A stretch of 64,000 nucleotides of DNA from Shimia sp. (GTDB lineage: Bacteria > Pseudomonadota > Alphaproteobacteria > Rhodobacterales > Rhodobacteraceae). The notes under the pieces are model-generated. The model was not told the DNA's origin and did no database searches. It worked only from the letters and a program-made list of their open reading frames with translations. The first letter of the stretch is position 1; each line of letters starts with the position of its first letter. Below, in pieces: positions 37,217-44,912 of the stretch. A program made the translations under genes and the position numbers. The DNA lies in NCBI RefSeq assembly GCF_022448905.1, contig NZ_JAKVCW010000006.1, positions 186,001 through 250,000 of the forward strand, given 5' to 3'.

Positions 37217-39382
37217 TTAAGCGGCGTCCCATTGGTCGTCGAGGTCGTCCTCGGCGGTGCGAGAGGCGCTCTCGCCTTTGAGCGTGAAGCCATCCACGGC
37301 GCGGACCAGGTTCTCGGCTTCGCCACGCAGGACCTGACCAGAAGCGGCGGTCTCTTCGAGCATGGCGGCGCTCTTCTGGCTGTCGCTGTCGAGGTTCTCG
37401 ACCGCGGCGCTGACCTCTTTCAAACCGGTGGACTGATCCACGGCGTTCTCGGCGATCTCGCGGACCTTGCCTACAACCTGTTCAACAGCTTGCATAATTT
37501 CGCCAAGCGAGTTGCCGGTTTCGTCCATCAGATCAACACCATTGGCAACTTCGGCTTGCGAGCTGGAGATCAGTGTGTTGATCTCATGCGCTGCTTCAGA
37601 GGATCGTTGTGCCAGTGCTCGGACCTCGGAGGCCACAACTGCGAACCCGCGGCCTGCGTCGCCTGCACGGGCGGCTTCCACGCCAGCGTTCAGAGCCAAC
37701 AAGTTGGTCTGGAAGGCCACGTCTTCGATCAGTCCGCTGATCTGAGAAATCGCGTCAGAGCTCTCTTTGATCTTCTGGATCGCCGCTACGGTCTGGTCCG
37801 CAACTTCACGGGTTGACTCGGCCTTTTTCTGGGCGTTGTTGACGTGGGTGCGGGCTTCCTGAGCGCTTTGGGCCGTGTGGTTGACGGTTTGCGCAACAGT
37901 TTGCAGCGAAGAGGAGGTTTCTTCCAGGGAGGCGGCAGAGATTTCACCGCGACGGGAGGCATCGTCCACCGAGGAGGAGATCTCCTGGGAGGTGTGGTTC
38001 AGCACCTGGCTGGAGGCGGACAGCTGCCGGACCATACCGTCGAGGCTGTTGGTCAAGTGGGTGATGGTGTCCGAGATATCTTTGAAGACCCCTTTCTGGC
38101 CTGCTGGCATCTCATGGGTGAGATCGCCGGTTGCAAGGGTTTCTAGCGCTTCCTGAACGTCGCCCAGACCTTTTTGGGCCACTTCACCAATGGTATTCAC
38201 GCCTTGACCAAGGTCTTTGAACACACCTTCGGAGCCAGTGGTGTCGATCCGGCGCGAGAAGTCGCCTTCGCCACAGGCCTCGATTACTTTGGTGATCTCG
38301 CGGGTCATATGGACTTTGGTTTCTTCCTGCTTACGGAAGTCACCGACGGCTTCAGAAATGGCAGACAGCTCTCGAATGCCGGATTTTGGCATCTCTTTTG
38401 AGAAGTCTTCGTTCATCATATCTTTCAACACTGCGTCGATGCGCTTAAGCGGACGGGAAATGCCCCGTGCGAGGAAGAAGGCAAAGATTGCAAACAGGCC
38501 AGCGCCGATGATCGCAGCCCACTGGGAGCTTGTTTGGGCTTTTTCGCTTACACGCGTGCTTTCGTGATGAATATTATCCATTGCAGCGGTCACGTCCGTC
38601 AGAATGGCGTCCATGTAAGGGGATGCATCCTTATAGCGTGCCGATACGTCATTGCGGAATCCGCGTTCTTTCAGGGTTTCGGAGACCAGAGACTCAAACG
38701 CCTTTTTGTAGCCCGCCATTACTGGCAGAATGGACTCGCGCTGCTCTGCGCTATCGTAGAAGAAGACCGGAAAGCCTTCGAATTCGGTGAGGCGAGCGTT
38801 CACTTCATCGAGCCATTTCGGGTCACTAGAGATCAAAAAGTCTTTTTCGTGCTGGCGCATGGTTAGGACGTTCACCTTCAATACTGGAATGGCGACGTCC
38901 TTGAGACTTTCGTTTACTGTCGCAGCGGCCTCCCCTAGTTGGGCGCGCAGGCCCTGAGCGTCGGTTAAACCTAGTCGCTTGTTTGCTGTTACAACGTCCT
39001 TGAAGCTGGCTTCGTAGCGGCTCGCACTATCCACCAGCGGGGCCAGGTTTTCGGTAGTCAATTCCAAAGCTTCCACTTGCGGCAAGACGCGTTCCAGCGT
39101 TCCAAGGTGCTCTGTTAGGCGATCCATGGTGGCGGCATGACGGCCGACGTATTTCTCATCCAAACGGAGCAAGAAATCTTTTTCGTTTCGTCGCGCCATC
39201 AGAAATTCAATCTTCAGGCTTTCGACTGCGATGGTGGCTTCTTCGATGAGTGCGACACGTTTTTCCATGTCATCACGCATTTTATGAGAGTATAGAGAGA
39301 TCCCAGCGAGACCGCTCATGACGCTAATGGCCATGACGATGATCGAGATGATCGCGAATGAGACTGTAATCTTGCGTTTCAT
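37217..39382 (-). CDS. Methyl-accepting chemotaxis protein with HBM-like sensor domain
   Basis: The 721-residue receptor has membrane segment 1 (about residues 5-28), a periplasmic domain of about 255 residues, membrane segment 2 (about 288-306), HAMP (about 307-360) and a long signalling hairpin with the tip FQTNLLALNAGVEAARAG. The periplasmic part contains the motif EKDFL twice, at 67-71 and 179-183, each inside an RxxEKDFLxxxD context. That is the hallmark of the helical bimodular (HBM) sensor family, whose best-known member senses TCA-cycle acids. The start at 39382 follows CAGGAGCAGGA; 18 upstream codons are not family-like. The C-terminus ends DDLDDQWDAA without a typical CheR-binding pentapeptide. 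Confidence 0.92.
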   Translation of the reverse strand: MKRKITVSFAIISIIVMAISVMSGLAGISLYSHKMRDDMEKRVALIEEATIAVESLKIEFLMARRNEKDFLLRLDEKYVGRHAATMDRLTEHLGTLERVLPQVEALELTTENLAPLVDSASRYEASFKDVVTANKRLGLTDAQGLRAQLGEAAATVNESLKDVAIPVLKVNVLTMRQHEKDFLISSDPKWLDEVNARLTEFEGFPVFFYDSAEQRESILPVMAGYKKAFESLVSETLKERGFRNDVSARYKDASPYMDAILTDVTAAMDNIHHESTRVSEKAQTSSQWAAIIGAGLFAIFAFFLARGISRPLKRIDAVLKDMMNEDFSKEMPKSGIRELSAISEAVGDFRKQEETKVHMTREITKVIEACGEGDFSRRIDTTGSEGVFKDLGQGVNTIGEVAQKGLGDVQEALETLATGDLTHEMPAGQKGVFKDISDTITHLTNSLDGMVRQLSASSQVLNHTSQEISSSVDDASRRGEISAASLEETSSSLQTVAQTVNHTAQSAQEARTHVNNAQKKAESTREVADQTVAAIQKIKESSDAISQISGLIEDVAFQTNLLALNAGVEAARAGDAGRGFAVVASEVRALAQRSSEAAHEINTLISSSQAEVANGVDLMDETGNSLGEIMQAVEQVVGKVREIAENAVDQSTGLKEVSAAVENLDSDSQKSAAMLEETAASGQVLRGEAENLVRAVDGFTLKGESASRTAEDDLDDQWDAA

Positions 39383-39584
39383 GGTTTTCCTGCTCCTGGA
39401 CAGGCGGATTTCGAGTGTGTCATTGAGAATTAGCAAGCAGGGGTTAAAAGAGTGTGGCCTTTAAAAACGGGGGGTTAGCGCAGAAAAAGAGCGATTCTTT
39501 TTGCTAACGTTTCGAGGGGATTAAGCGAATATTTCTACCTAAGAGTGTTTCGAAGAAAAAAACCAACCAAGACAGGATGACGAC

Positions 39585-40205
39585 ATGTCGACCATCGAAT
39601 CTCTTTTTGTGACCCGCCTGTACCGGGCGCGCTTGTCCGAATTTGGCACGCCCGTGGATGCGGATGAACTGGAGGCGTCCTGTTTCTCGATTGCCGAGGA
39701 TGATGAAGCGGGGCAGGAGTGGTGTGAAGCCAATGCCTACCCGGGCTATACGTCCTACGCTTCGCTGACAGATTTGCCTTGGCGCTTTCCGATTTTTGCG
39801 GATGTGGTGGCGTCTCTGGACCAGCACGTGGCGACATTTGCCAAGGATCTGGAGTTTGATCTAGATGGTAAGTCCTTGAAACTTGAGGATTTGTGGATCA
39901 ACATTTTGCCGCAAGGGGGGATGCATGCCTCCCATATCCATCCGCATTCTGTGATCAGCGGGACAACCTATGTTTCCATGCCTGATGGAGCGAGTGCGCT
40001 GAAGCTGGAAGACCCGCGCTCTGGGCGGATGATGGCGTCGCCGGTGCGTAAGAAGGGCTCCCGGCGAGATTTGCAGCCGTTTATCTATATGAAACCGGAG
40101 GTTGGTGACGTGCTTTTGTGGGAAAGCTGGCTGCGTCATGAGGTGCCGATGAACATGTCCGAAGACGAGCGGGTGAGCGTGAGCTTCAACTATATTTGGG
40201 AATAG
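39585..40205 (+). CDS. TIGR02466 family putative 2OG-Fe(II) oxygenase
   Basis: The 206-residue protein has a double-stranded beta-helix with HASHIHPHSVISGTYYV-like residues (HPHSVISGTTYVSM) and, further on, WESWLRHEVP and ERVSVSFNY. Histidines in the first block and in LRHEVP, with the arginine in ERVSVSFN, fit the metal and 2-oxoglutarate positions of this uncharacterised dioxygenase-like family. The substrate is unknown. The start follows CAGGATG. It lies alone between the divergent chemoreceptor and the BCCT transporter. Confidence 0.85.
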   Translation: MSTIESLFVTRLYRARLSEFGTPVDADELEASCFSIAEDDEAGQEWCEANAYPGYTSYASLTDLPWRFPIFADVVASLDQHVATFAKDLEFDLDGKSLKLEDLWINILPQGGMHASHIHPHSVISGTTYVSMPDGASALKLEDPRSGRMMASPVRKKGSRRDLQPFIYMKPEVGDVLLWESWLRHEVPMNMSEDERVSVSFNYIWE

Positions 40206-40206
40206 G

Positions 40207-40261
40207 TGTTGCGCCGTTAACCGGTCAAAATCCACGTCGGTATTGTGTCGGTATAACGACT
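40207..40261 (-). repeat. Dispersed intergenic element, copy 2 (upstream of BCCT gene)
   Basis: Read on the minus strand this segment gives AGTCGTT, then ATACCGACAC and ATACCGACGT one base apart, then a similar spacer and GGTTAAC. It matches copy 1 at 22562-22610 at 26 of the first 28 positions. It is oriented away from the BCCT gene, whose start is 235 bases to the right, and directly follows the oxygenase stop. Confidence 0.55.
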
Positions 40262-40286
40262 GCATCGCGGAGGTGACAGATTTTGC

Positions 40287-40324
40287 CAACGGGCAAAGGT
40301 TACTTAACCGACCGGTGCCCGTTG
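40287..40324 (+). promoter_or_regulatory. Nested inverted repeats upstream of the BCCT gene
   Basis: CAACGGGCA (40287-40295) is the exact inverse of TGCCCGTTG (40316-40324). Inside it GGTT (40298-40301) pairs with AACC (40306-40309) around ACTT. It could be a regulator site or an RNA hairpin in the long BCCT leader. Confidence 0.45.
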
Positions 40325-40495
40325 CTGTCTTTCAATTTTTGGTAGTTTATCCGGCAAACTGCACACCTTCGGCGATTATTCTTGCTGAGCATAGGTGCTT
40401 GAGCGCCGAATTCTCTCTTCAAGGTGTCGCATTTCGCGGGTTGGTCGCCTTCGGTTCGCGGAGGCTTTCCTTATGACATGGAAAGGGAGTGACCA

Positions 40496-42079
40496 ATGTC
40501 CGAGGAGACCGACTACGAAGTGGGTCAGGATAACGTTCAGTTGTTTGGGTTGGATATTCACAACCCGGTGTTTGTTATTTCTGGGCTCACAATTTTGGCC
40601 TTTGTATTTTTCTCGTTGGTGTTTCGAGAGCAGGCAGCCGCGTTTTTTGGTTGGCTGCGTCCGGCGCTGACGAGCAATTTTGACTGGGTCTTTATGATCG
40701 CATGCAACCTGTTTGTGGTGTTCTCGCTGTTTCTCGTGATTTCGCCGTACGGAAAAATCCGACTTGGGGGAGAGGACGCGAAGCCTGATTATAGCTACGC
40801 CGGATGGATCGCGATGTTGTTTGCCGCAGGCATGGGCATCGGCCTTGTGTTCTGGGGCGTGGCGGAGCCAATCTCGCACTATGGGTCGTCGCTTGGCGGC
40901 ACTGCTATTGGCGAGAATGGGCTGCGATCTGACTGGGCGCCTTTGGGAGCTGCGGAAGGTGATGTGACTGGTGCGCGCGATTTGGCTATGGCGGCCACGA
41001 TTTTCCATTGGGGCCTGCACCCATGGGCGATCTACGCAATGGTTGCTCTTGCGCTGGCGTTTTTTAGTTTCAATCGCGGCCTTCCGCTGACCATGCGGAG
41101 CGTTTTCTACCCACTGTTGGGGGAGCGCACTTGGGGCCCAGCGGGACACATCATTGATATTCTGGCAGTCTTTGCCACCATCTTTGGCCTTGCGACGTCA
41201 TTGGGGTTGGGAGCAAGTCAGGCTTTGGCCGGTCTGAACTATCTGTTTGGCGTGCCGGTCAGTGACGGCATGAAAGTTCTGCTGATTGTGCTGATCACCG
41301 GCTTTGCTTTGGTGTCCGTTGTGGCTGGACTTGAGAAAGGTGTGAAGCGTCTTTCAGAAGCCAACATGATCCTTGCGGCAGCGCTGCTGATCCTTGTGTT
41401 GTTGGTGGGGCCGACCGTGGCGATCATCGCAGCCTTTTTCAATGGCATGGCGGACTATGTTGCCAAGCTGCCAGCGCTGTCGAACTGGGTCGGCCGTGAA
41501 GACACCAACTTTATGCAAGGTTGGACGGCATTCTATTGGGCCTGGTGGATCAGCTGGTCGCCTTTTGTGGGCATGTTCATTGCGCGGATTTCGCGTGGGC
41601 GCACCATTCGTGAGTTCATAATCTGTGTTTTGATCATTCCAACGGTTGTCGGTGCGCTTTGGATGAGTGTCTTTGGCGGCGCAGCTTTGGAGCAGGTCAC
41701 TGGCGGTGCGGCACAGGCGCTTCAGGACGCCGCGCTTGAGTTAAAAATGTTCAAGATGTTTGAGGCCTTTCCGATGACTGGATTGTTGTCCTTCATTGGC
41801 ATCATCCTGGTGGTGGTCTTTTTTGTGACCAGCTCGGACTCCGGCTCTTTGGTGATTGATACGATCACGGCAGGTGGCAAGACCGATGCCCCAACGGCGC
41901 AACGTGTGTTCTGGTGTGTACTGGAAGGGGCCATTGCCATTGTGCTCCTACTCGGTGGTGGGCTTGGCGCGTTGCAAGCAGCGGCTATCGCGACGGGCTT
42001 CCCATTTGCGATTGTGCTGATGCTGATGTGTGTGTCTGTCATGATTGGATTGGTCCGGGAGCGCAAACGCACTCAGTAG
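40496..42079 (+). CDS. BCCT family (betaine/choline/carnitine-type) transporter
   Basis: This 527-residue inner-membrane secondary transporter has about twelve membrane segments. Family signatures are AAGMGIGLVFWGVAEP in segment 3, FHWGLHPWAIY, and the tryptophan-rich WTAFYWAWWISWSPFVGMFIARISRGRT split across segment 8. Members import glycine betaine, choline, carnitine, ectoine or DMSP, driven by sodium or protons. The cytoplasmic C-terminal tail is short, so osmotic sensing as in BetP is unlikely. The substrate cannot be fixed from the sequence. The start follows AAAGGGAG, and a terminator follows the gene. Confidence 0.94.
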   Translation: MSEETDYEVGQDNVQLFGLDIHNPVFVISGLTILAFVFFSLVFREQAAAFFGWLRPALTSNFDWVFMIACNLFVVFSLFLVISPYGKIRLGGEDAKPDYSYAGWIAMLFAAGMGIGLVFWGVAEPISHYGSSLGGTAIGENGLRSDWAPLGAAEGDVTGARDLAMAATIFHWGLHPWAIYAMVALALAFFSFNRGLPLTMRSVFYPLLGERTWGPAGHIIDILAVFATIFGLATSLGLGASQALAGLNYLFGVPVSDGMKVLLIVLITGFALVSVVAGLEKGVKRLSEANMILAAALLILVLLVGPTVAIIAAFFNGMADYVAKLPALSNWVGREDTNFMQGWTAFYWAWWISWSPFVGMFIARISRGRTIREFIICVLIIPTVVGALWMSVFGGAALEQVTGGAAQALQDAALELKMFKMFEAFPMTGLLSFIGIILVVVFFVTSSDSGSLVIDTITAGGKTDAPTAQRVFWCVLEGAIAIVLLLGGGLGALQAAAIATGFPFAIVLMLMCVSVMIGLVRERKRTQ

Positions 42080-42101
42080 TTCTGAGACTAAAAAGCATTG
42101 C

Positions 42102-42133
42102 AAAAGCCGCCTCTTCCGGGCGGCTTTTGTTTT
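42102..42133 (+). terminator. Intrinsic terminator of the BCCT gene
   Basis: AAAAGCCGCC (42102-42111) pairs perfectly with GGCGGCTTTT (42119-42128), followed by GTTTTG. Confidence 0.93.
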
Positions 42134-42156
42134 GCTCATTTGATTTTGTGAAGTGT

Positions 42157-42186
42157 CCCAAATTCAAATACAGCCTTCCCAAATTC
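42157..42186 (+). promoter_or_regulatory. Paired CCCAAATTC boxes, copy 1
   Basis: CCCAAATTC occurs at 42157-42165 and 42178-42186, exactly 21 bases (two helical turns) apart, about 80 bases before the small-protein start. The same pair is kept in copy 2. Directly repeated boxes at this spacing suggest binding of a dimeric activator such as a response regulator. Confidence 0.5.
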
Positions 42187-42265
42187 CAATGCTACCGTTC
42201 AAGATGGCCCCCATATCCCTTTCATCAAAGGAACACAGAAAACCTCAAATGAAAGGACCCCCCCC

Positions 42266-42511
42266 ATGTTCACCAAATTCGCCTCCGCCGCCGTTGTTGT
42301 TGCTCTCACCGCGCCTTTTTCTTTTGCCTACCCTGTGACCTCCGCGCCTGGCCCAACTGAGCCAGTGATGACAGAGAGCTATGAGGTTGCCGGCACCATC
42401 GGGATGGACCGTCGTCAGGATCGTCGGGGCGATCGTCAGGACTGCCGCCAAGGTGAAGGAATTGTGGGTGCCGACAAGCGGGATTGCAAACAGGATAACC
42501 GCAACGGTTAA
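42266..42511 (+). CDS. Small exported basic protein, copy 1
   Basis: The 81-residue protein has a signal peptide (MFTKFASAAVVVALTA, cleavage near SFA/YP), then a mature part of about 60 residues ending in a charged segment with DRRQDRRGDRQDCRQ and DKRDCKQDNRNG, which has two cysteines spaced 16 residues apart. No known family was recognised. The start follows GAAAGGA and an eight-C run. An upstream ATG that is in frame in copy 2 is out of frame here, which supports this start. Copy 2 (42780) is identical at 72 of 81 positions. It probably acts in the periplasm or outside the cell. Confidence 0.75.
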   Translation: MFTKFASAAVVVALTAPFSFAYPVTSAPGPTEPVMTESYEVAGTIGMDRRQDRRGDRQDCRQGEGIVGADKRDCKQDNRNG

Positions 42512-42537
42512 AGTCCGCCTCTGTAGATTGCGCATGA

Positions 42538-42564
42538 GCCTCGACCTCAACAGTCGGGGCTTTT
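42538..42564 (+). terminator. Terminator of small-protein copy 1
   Basis: GCCTCGAC (42538-42545) pairs with GTCGGGGC (42553-42560), one T-G wobble, followed by TTTTG. Confidence 0.85.
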
Positions 42565-42669
42565 GTTGTTGCTGATTGTTTAAGGACAGGCGGCGCTTCG
42601 GCCGCGACTGAACCGGCCGAGGGTGTTTGGGTAAAAGGCTGGGGCGGCGGATGGAGATCTGAATTGTGT

Positions 42670-42699
42670 CCCAAATTCAAACGGCACCTTCCCAAATTC
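42670..42699 (+). promoter_or_regulatory. Paired CCCAAATTC boxes, copy 2
   Basis: CCCAAATTC at 42670-42678 and 42691-42699, again 21 bases apart, although several bases between and after the boxes have changed relative to copy 1. The boxes have therefore been conserved more than their surroundings. Confidence 0.5.
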
Positions 42700-42779
42700 C
42701 AATGCTGCCGCGCAAGATGGCCCCCATATCTCTCTCATCAAAGGAACACAGAAAACCTCAAATGAAAGGAAACACCCCC

Positions 42780-43025
42780 ATGTTCACCAAATTTGCTTCT
42801 GCCGCCGTTTTTGTTGCTCTCACCGCGCCTTTGGCTTTTGCCTATCCTGTGGCCTCCGCGCCTAGCCCCACCGAGCCGGTGATGACCGAGAGCTTTGAGG
42901 TTGCCGGCACCATCGGGATGGACCGCCGTCAGGATCGCCGCGGCGACCGTCAGGACTGCCGCCAGACCGAAGGGGTCGCCGGTGCCGACAAGCGGGACTG
43001 CAAACAGGACAACCGCAACGGCTGA
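42780..43025 (+). CDS. Small exported basic protein, copy 2
   Basis: This is an 81-residue paralogue of the preceding gene. Its signal peptide is MFTKFASAAVFVALTA with cleavage near AFA/YP. The nine differences from copy 1 are mostly conservative and lie in the signal peptide (positions 11, 18, 19), the linker (25, 29, 39) and one loop (63, 66, 67). The charged C-terminal segments and both cysteines are unchanged. It has its own ribosome site and terminator. Function unknown. Confidence 0.75.
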   Translation: MFTKFASAAVFVALTAPLAFAYPVASAPSPTEPVMTESFEVAGTIGMDRRQDRRGDRQDCRQTEGVAGADKRDCKQDNRNG

Positions 43026-43049
43026 TCCCACTACATAGTGTAAACAAGA

Positions 43050-43076
43050 GCCTCGCCCCATCCGGGTGGGGCTTTT
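43050..43076 (+). terminator. Terminator of small-protein copy 2
   Basis: GCCCCA (43055-43060) pairs with TGGGGC (43067-43072), followed by TTTT. The position relative to the gene equals that in copy 1, but the stem sequence has diverged. Confidence 0.82.
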
Positions 43077-43121
43077 GCCTTTGGGGCTTCCCCAGCAGCC
43101 CGCGCACGCTAGAGTGGTTTT

Positions 43122-44129
43122 ATGAAACAGGTGCGCAGTGTGAGATTTGCCTACGTCAGTGAAACGTTGCAGCGCAAGCTGGGCGGACAAGTTGCGGAGC
43201 GGCTGCTGCGCAAAGTGGGGCGCTATCCGGGCGCGAAACAGTTGGCAACGGTGAAGCAGGAGGCAGCCTTGATCCGCGCGGCGTGTTTGGAGGTGCACGA
43301 TCCGACGCTGGGGGCGCAGATCGGGATTGGCTATCGCGATGCACCAACGCTGTCGGCCTATTTGGCCGCCAGTTCAAAGACCCTGCGCGCGGCAGTGGAG
43401 CATGCCGCCAAGTTTTACAGGCTGGCAGACCCAACAACGCGGTTTGAATTGCGCCAGATCGCGGACGGCGAGGCATTGGAGGTTGTGTCGTTGGAGGCTG
43501 GCTTGCAGACCAACGCGCGGTTTCAGGAGTTTCTGGTGTTTGGTGTGTTGGCGCGGATTCAGGGCATCACGCGACGGGACACGCGGCCGACACGGGTGGT
43601 GTTTAAACATGCCGCGCTTGGCGACGCGCGGGCCTATGAGCGGATCGCGGGCTGTCCGGTGCAGTTTGGCGGCGGGTTTAATGGGCTGCGGTTTGCGCAG
43701 GGCGTGCCGGATGTGCTGCTGGAGGCGCATGACCCGGATTTGGTGACACATTTAACGCGGCTGGCGGAGGCGCAACTGCGGGATCTGGATGCCGACGAGG
43801 GGCGGTTGTGGGACAAGGTGGAGCGCATGCTGGTGCAGGCCTTGCCGGAACGGTTTTTGACAGCGGATGAGGTGGCAGCGCAGCTGGGCATCACGCGGCG
43901 CACGTTGACACGGCGGCTTGGCACCGAAGGCGGGAGCTATCGCGACCTGTGTAATGGGCTGCGCTATCGGCTCGCGAAGGCACATCTGCGGGATGGGCGG
44001 TCGGTCACGGAGACTACGTTTTTGCTGGCCTACAAAGATCAGGCCAGCTTCTCGACCGCGTTTAAGGGCTGGAGTGGTGAAGCGCCCAGTGCCTTTGTGG
44101 CGGGACTGGACGCCTCTCCGACGACTTAG
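43122..44129 (+). CDS. AraC family transcriptional regulator
   Basis: The 335-residue protein has an N-terminal 'arabinose-binding' domain (about 20-200) of the OruR/ArgR-type AraC subgroup and a C-terminal double helix-turn-helix (about 240-325; VAAQLGITRRTLTRRL, then VTETTFLLAYKDQASFSTAFKGWSG). The second helix-turn-helix is well conserved. It overlaps the end of the convergent LysE gene by four bases. The target genes are unknown. Confidence 0.9.
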   Translation: MKQVRSVRFAYVSETLQRKLGGQVAERLLRKVGRYPGAKQLATVKQEAALIRAACLEVHDPTLGAQIGIGYRDAPTLSAYLAASSKTLRAAVEHAAKFYRLADPTTRFELRQIADGEALEVVSLEAGLQTNARFQEFLVFGVLARIQGITRRDTRPTRVVFKHAALGDARAYERIAGCPVQFGGGFNGLRFAQGVPDVLLEAHDPDLVTHLTRLAEAQLRDLDADEGRLWDKVERMLVQALPERFLTADEVAAQLGITRRTLTRRLGTEGGSYRDLCNGLRYRLAKAHLRDGRSVTETTFLLAYKDQASFSTAFKGWSGEAPSAFVAGLDASPTT

Positions 44130-44752
44130 CGCTCGGCGGTGACCAGTTTCACGGCCAGGGCGATGAAGACCACGCCTGCGAGGCGGTTGAGCCAGATCTG
44201 CGCGGTGGGCGAGTTTTTCAGCCAATCGCCAAGCCAGCCTGCGGCCAGGGCCACCGAGCCGAACACCAGCAGCGTAGCGATGATCATCAGGAAGCCGAGC
44301 TGGTAGAATTGCAGCACCAGCGGGCCATTGGCCGGATCAACAAACTGCGGAAGGAAGGCGAGAAAGAAGATCGTCACCTTGGGGTTGGCGATGTTCATGA
44401 TCAGGCCGCGGGTGTATTGCTTGGCCGCGGTTTCCGGGGCAGGGGCGTCGCCGTCCAGATTGGACTTCGCGGCGGTGAAGGCTTTGAAAGCCAGATAGGC
44501 GAGGTAGGCCGCGCCGATGTATTTTAGGATGGCAAAGGCCACTTGCGAGGTTTGGAAAATCACGGCCACGCCAAGGGCGACGGCGGTGGTGTGAAAGATC
44601 AAACCGCTGGCGAGTCCCAGTGTTACGGTGAGACCTGCTACACGACCATGCAGAGCCGATTGGGTCAGCACAAAGATGTTGTCCGGCCCCGGCACCAGGG
44701 CCAGCGCAATGGCCGCGCCCATAAACAGGATAGCTACGTCGACAGGTATCAT
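44126..44752 (-). CDS. LysE/RhtB family amino-acid exporter
   Basis: The 208-residue membrane protein has about six hydrophobic segments and the family signature ALVPGPDNIFVLTQSA near residues 16-31, followed by GLASGLIFHTTAVALGVA. The middle segment with the NPKVTIFFLAFLPQFVDP block is also diagnostic. Members export amino acids such as lysine, threonine or homoserine lactone; the substrate is not predictable. The start at 44752 follows GGGAGGAG; 32 further codons upstream in frame lack similarity. Confidence 0.92.
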   Translation of the reverse strand: MIPVDVAILFMGAAIALALVPGPDNIFVLTQSALHGRVAGLTVTLGLASGLIFHTTAVALGVAVIFQTSQVAFAILKYIGAAYLAYLAFKAFTAAKSNLDGDAPAPETAAKQYTRGLIMNIANPKVTIFFLAFLPQFVDPANGPLVLQFYQLGFLMIIATLLVFGSVALAAGWLGDWLKNSPTAQIWLNRLAGVVFIALAVKLVTAER

Positions 44753-44912
44753 GGTCACTCCTCCCAAAGTGTGCGCTTTGGCAGGCGCCGCGCAAATCTC
44801 GGAGTCTTGTAGTGACAACGATGCCGGGAAGGAAGATGCAGACTGCAATGGGCCTTGTGATCGTCTTGACAGCAGGCAGCCGGAGGTTCGCTTTTAGGGA
44901 GAATTTTATTGA

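Larger units (their letters stand above)
42153..42564 (+). repeat. Tandem duplication unit 1
   Basis: This unit comprises promoter boxes, a small exported-protein gene and a terminator, and is repeated at 42666-43076 with a period of about 513 bp. Upstream and coding parts are nearly identical; the 100-bp linker between the units is not shared. Confidence 0.88.
42666..43076 (+). repeat. Tandem duplication unit 2
   Basis: Second unit of the duplication at 42153-42564. The promoter boxes, ribosome site, gene and terminator are all kept, so both copies appear functional and have not decayed. Confidence 0.88.

Noticed and set aside
39504-39837. Minus-strand frames opposite the start of the oxygenase gene
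   Set aside because: No ribosome sites or family similarity; the plus-strand gene has both.
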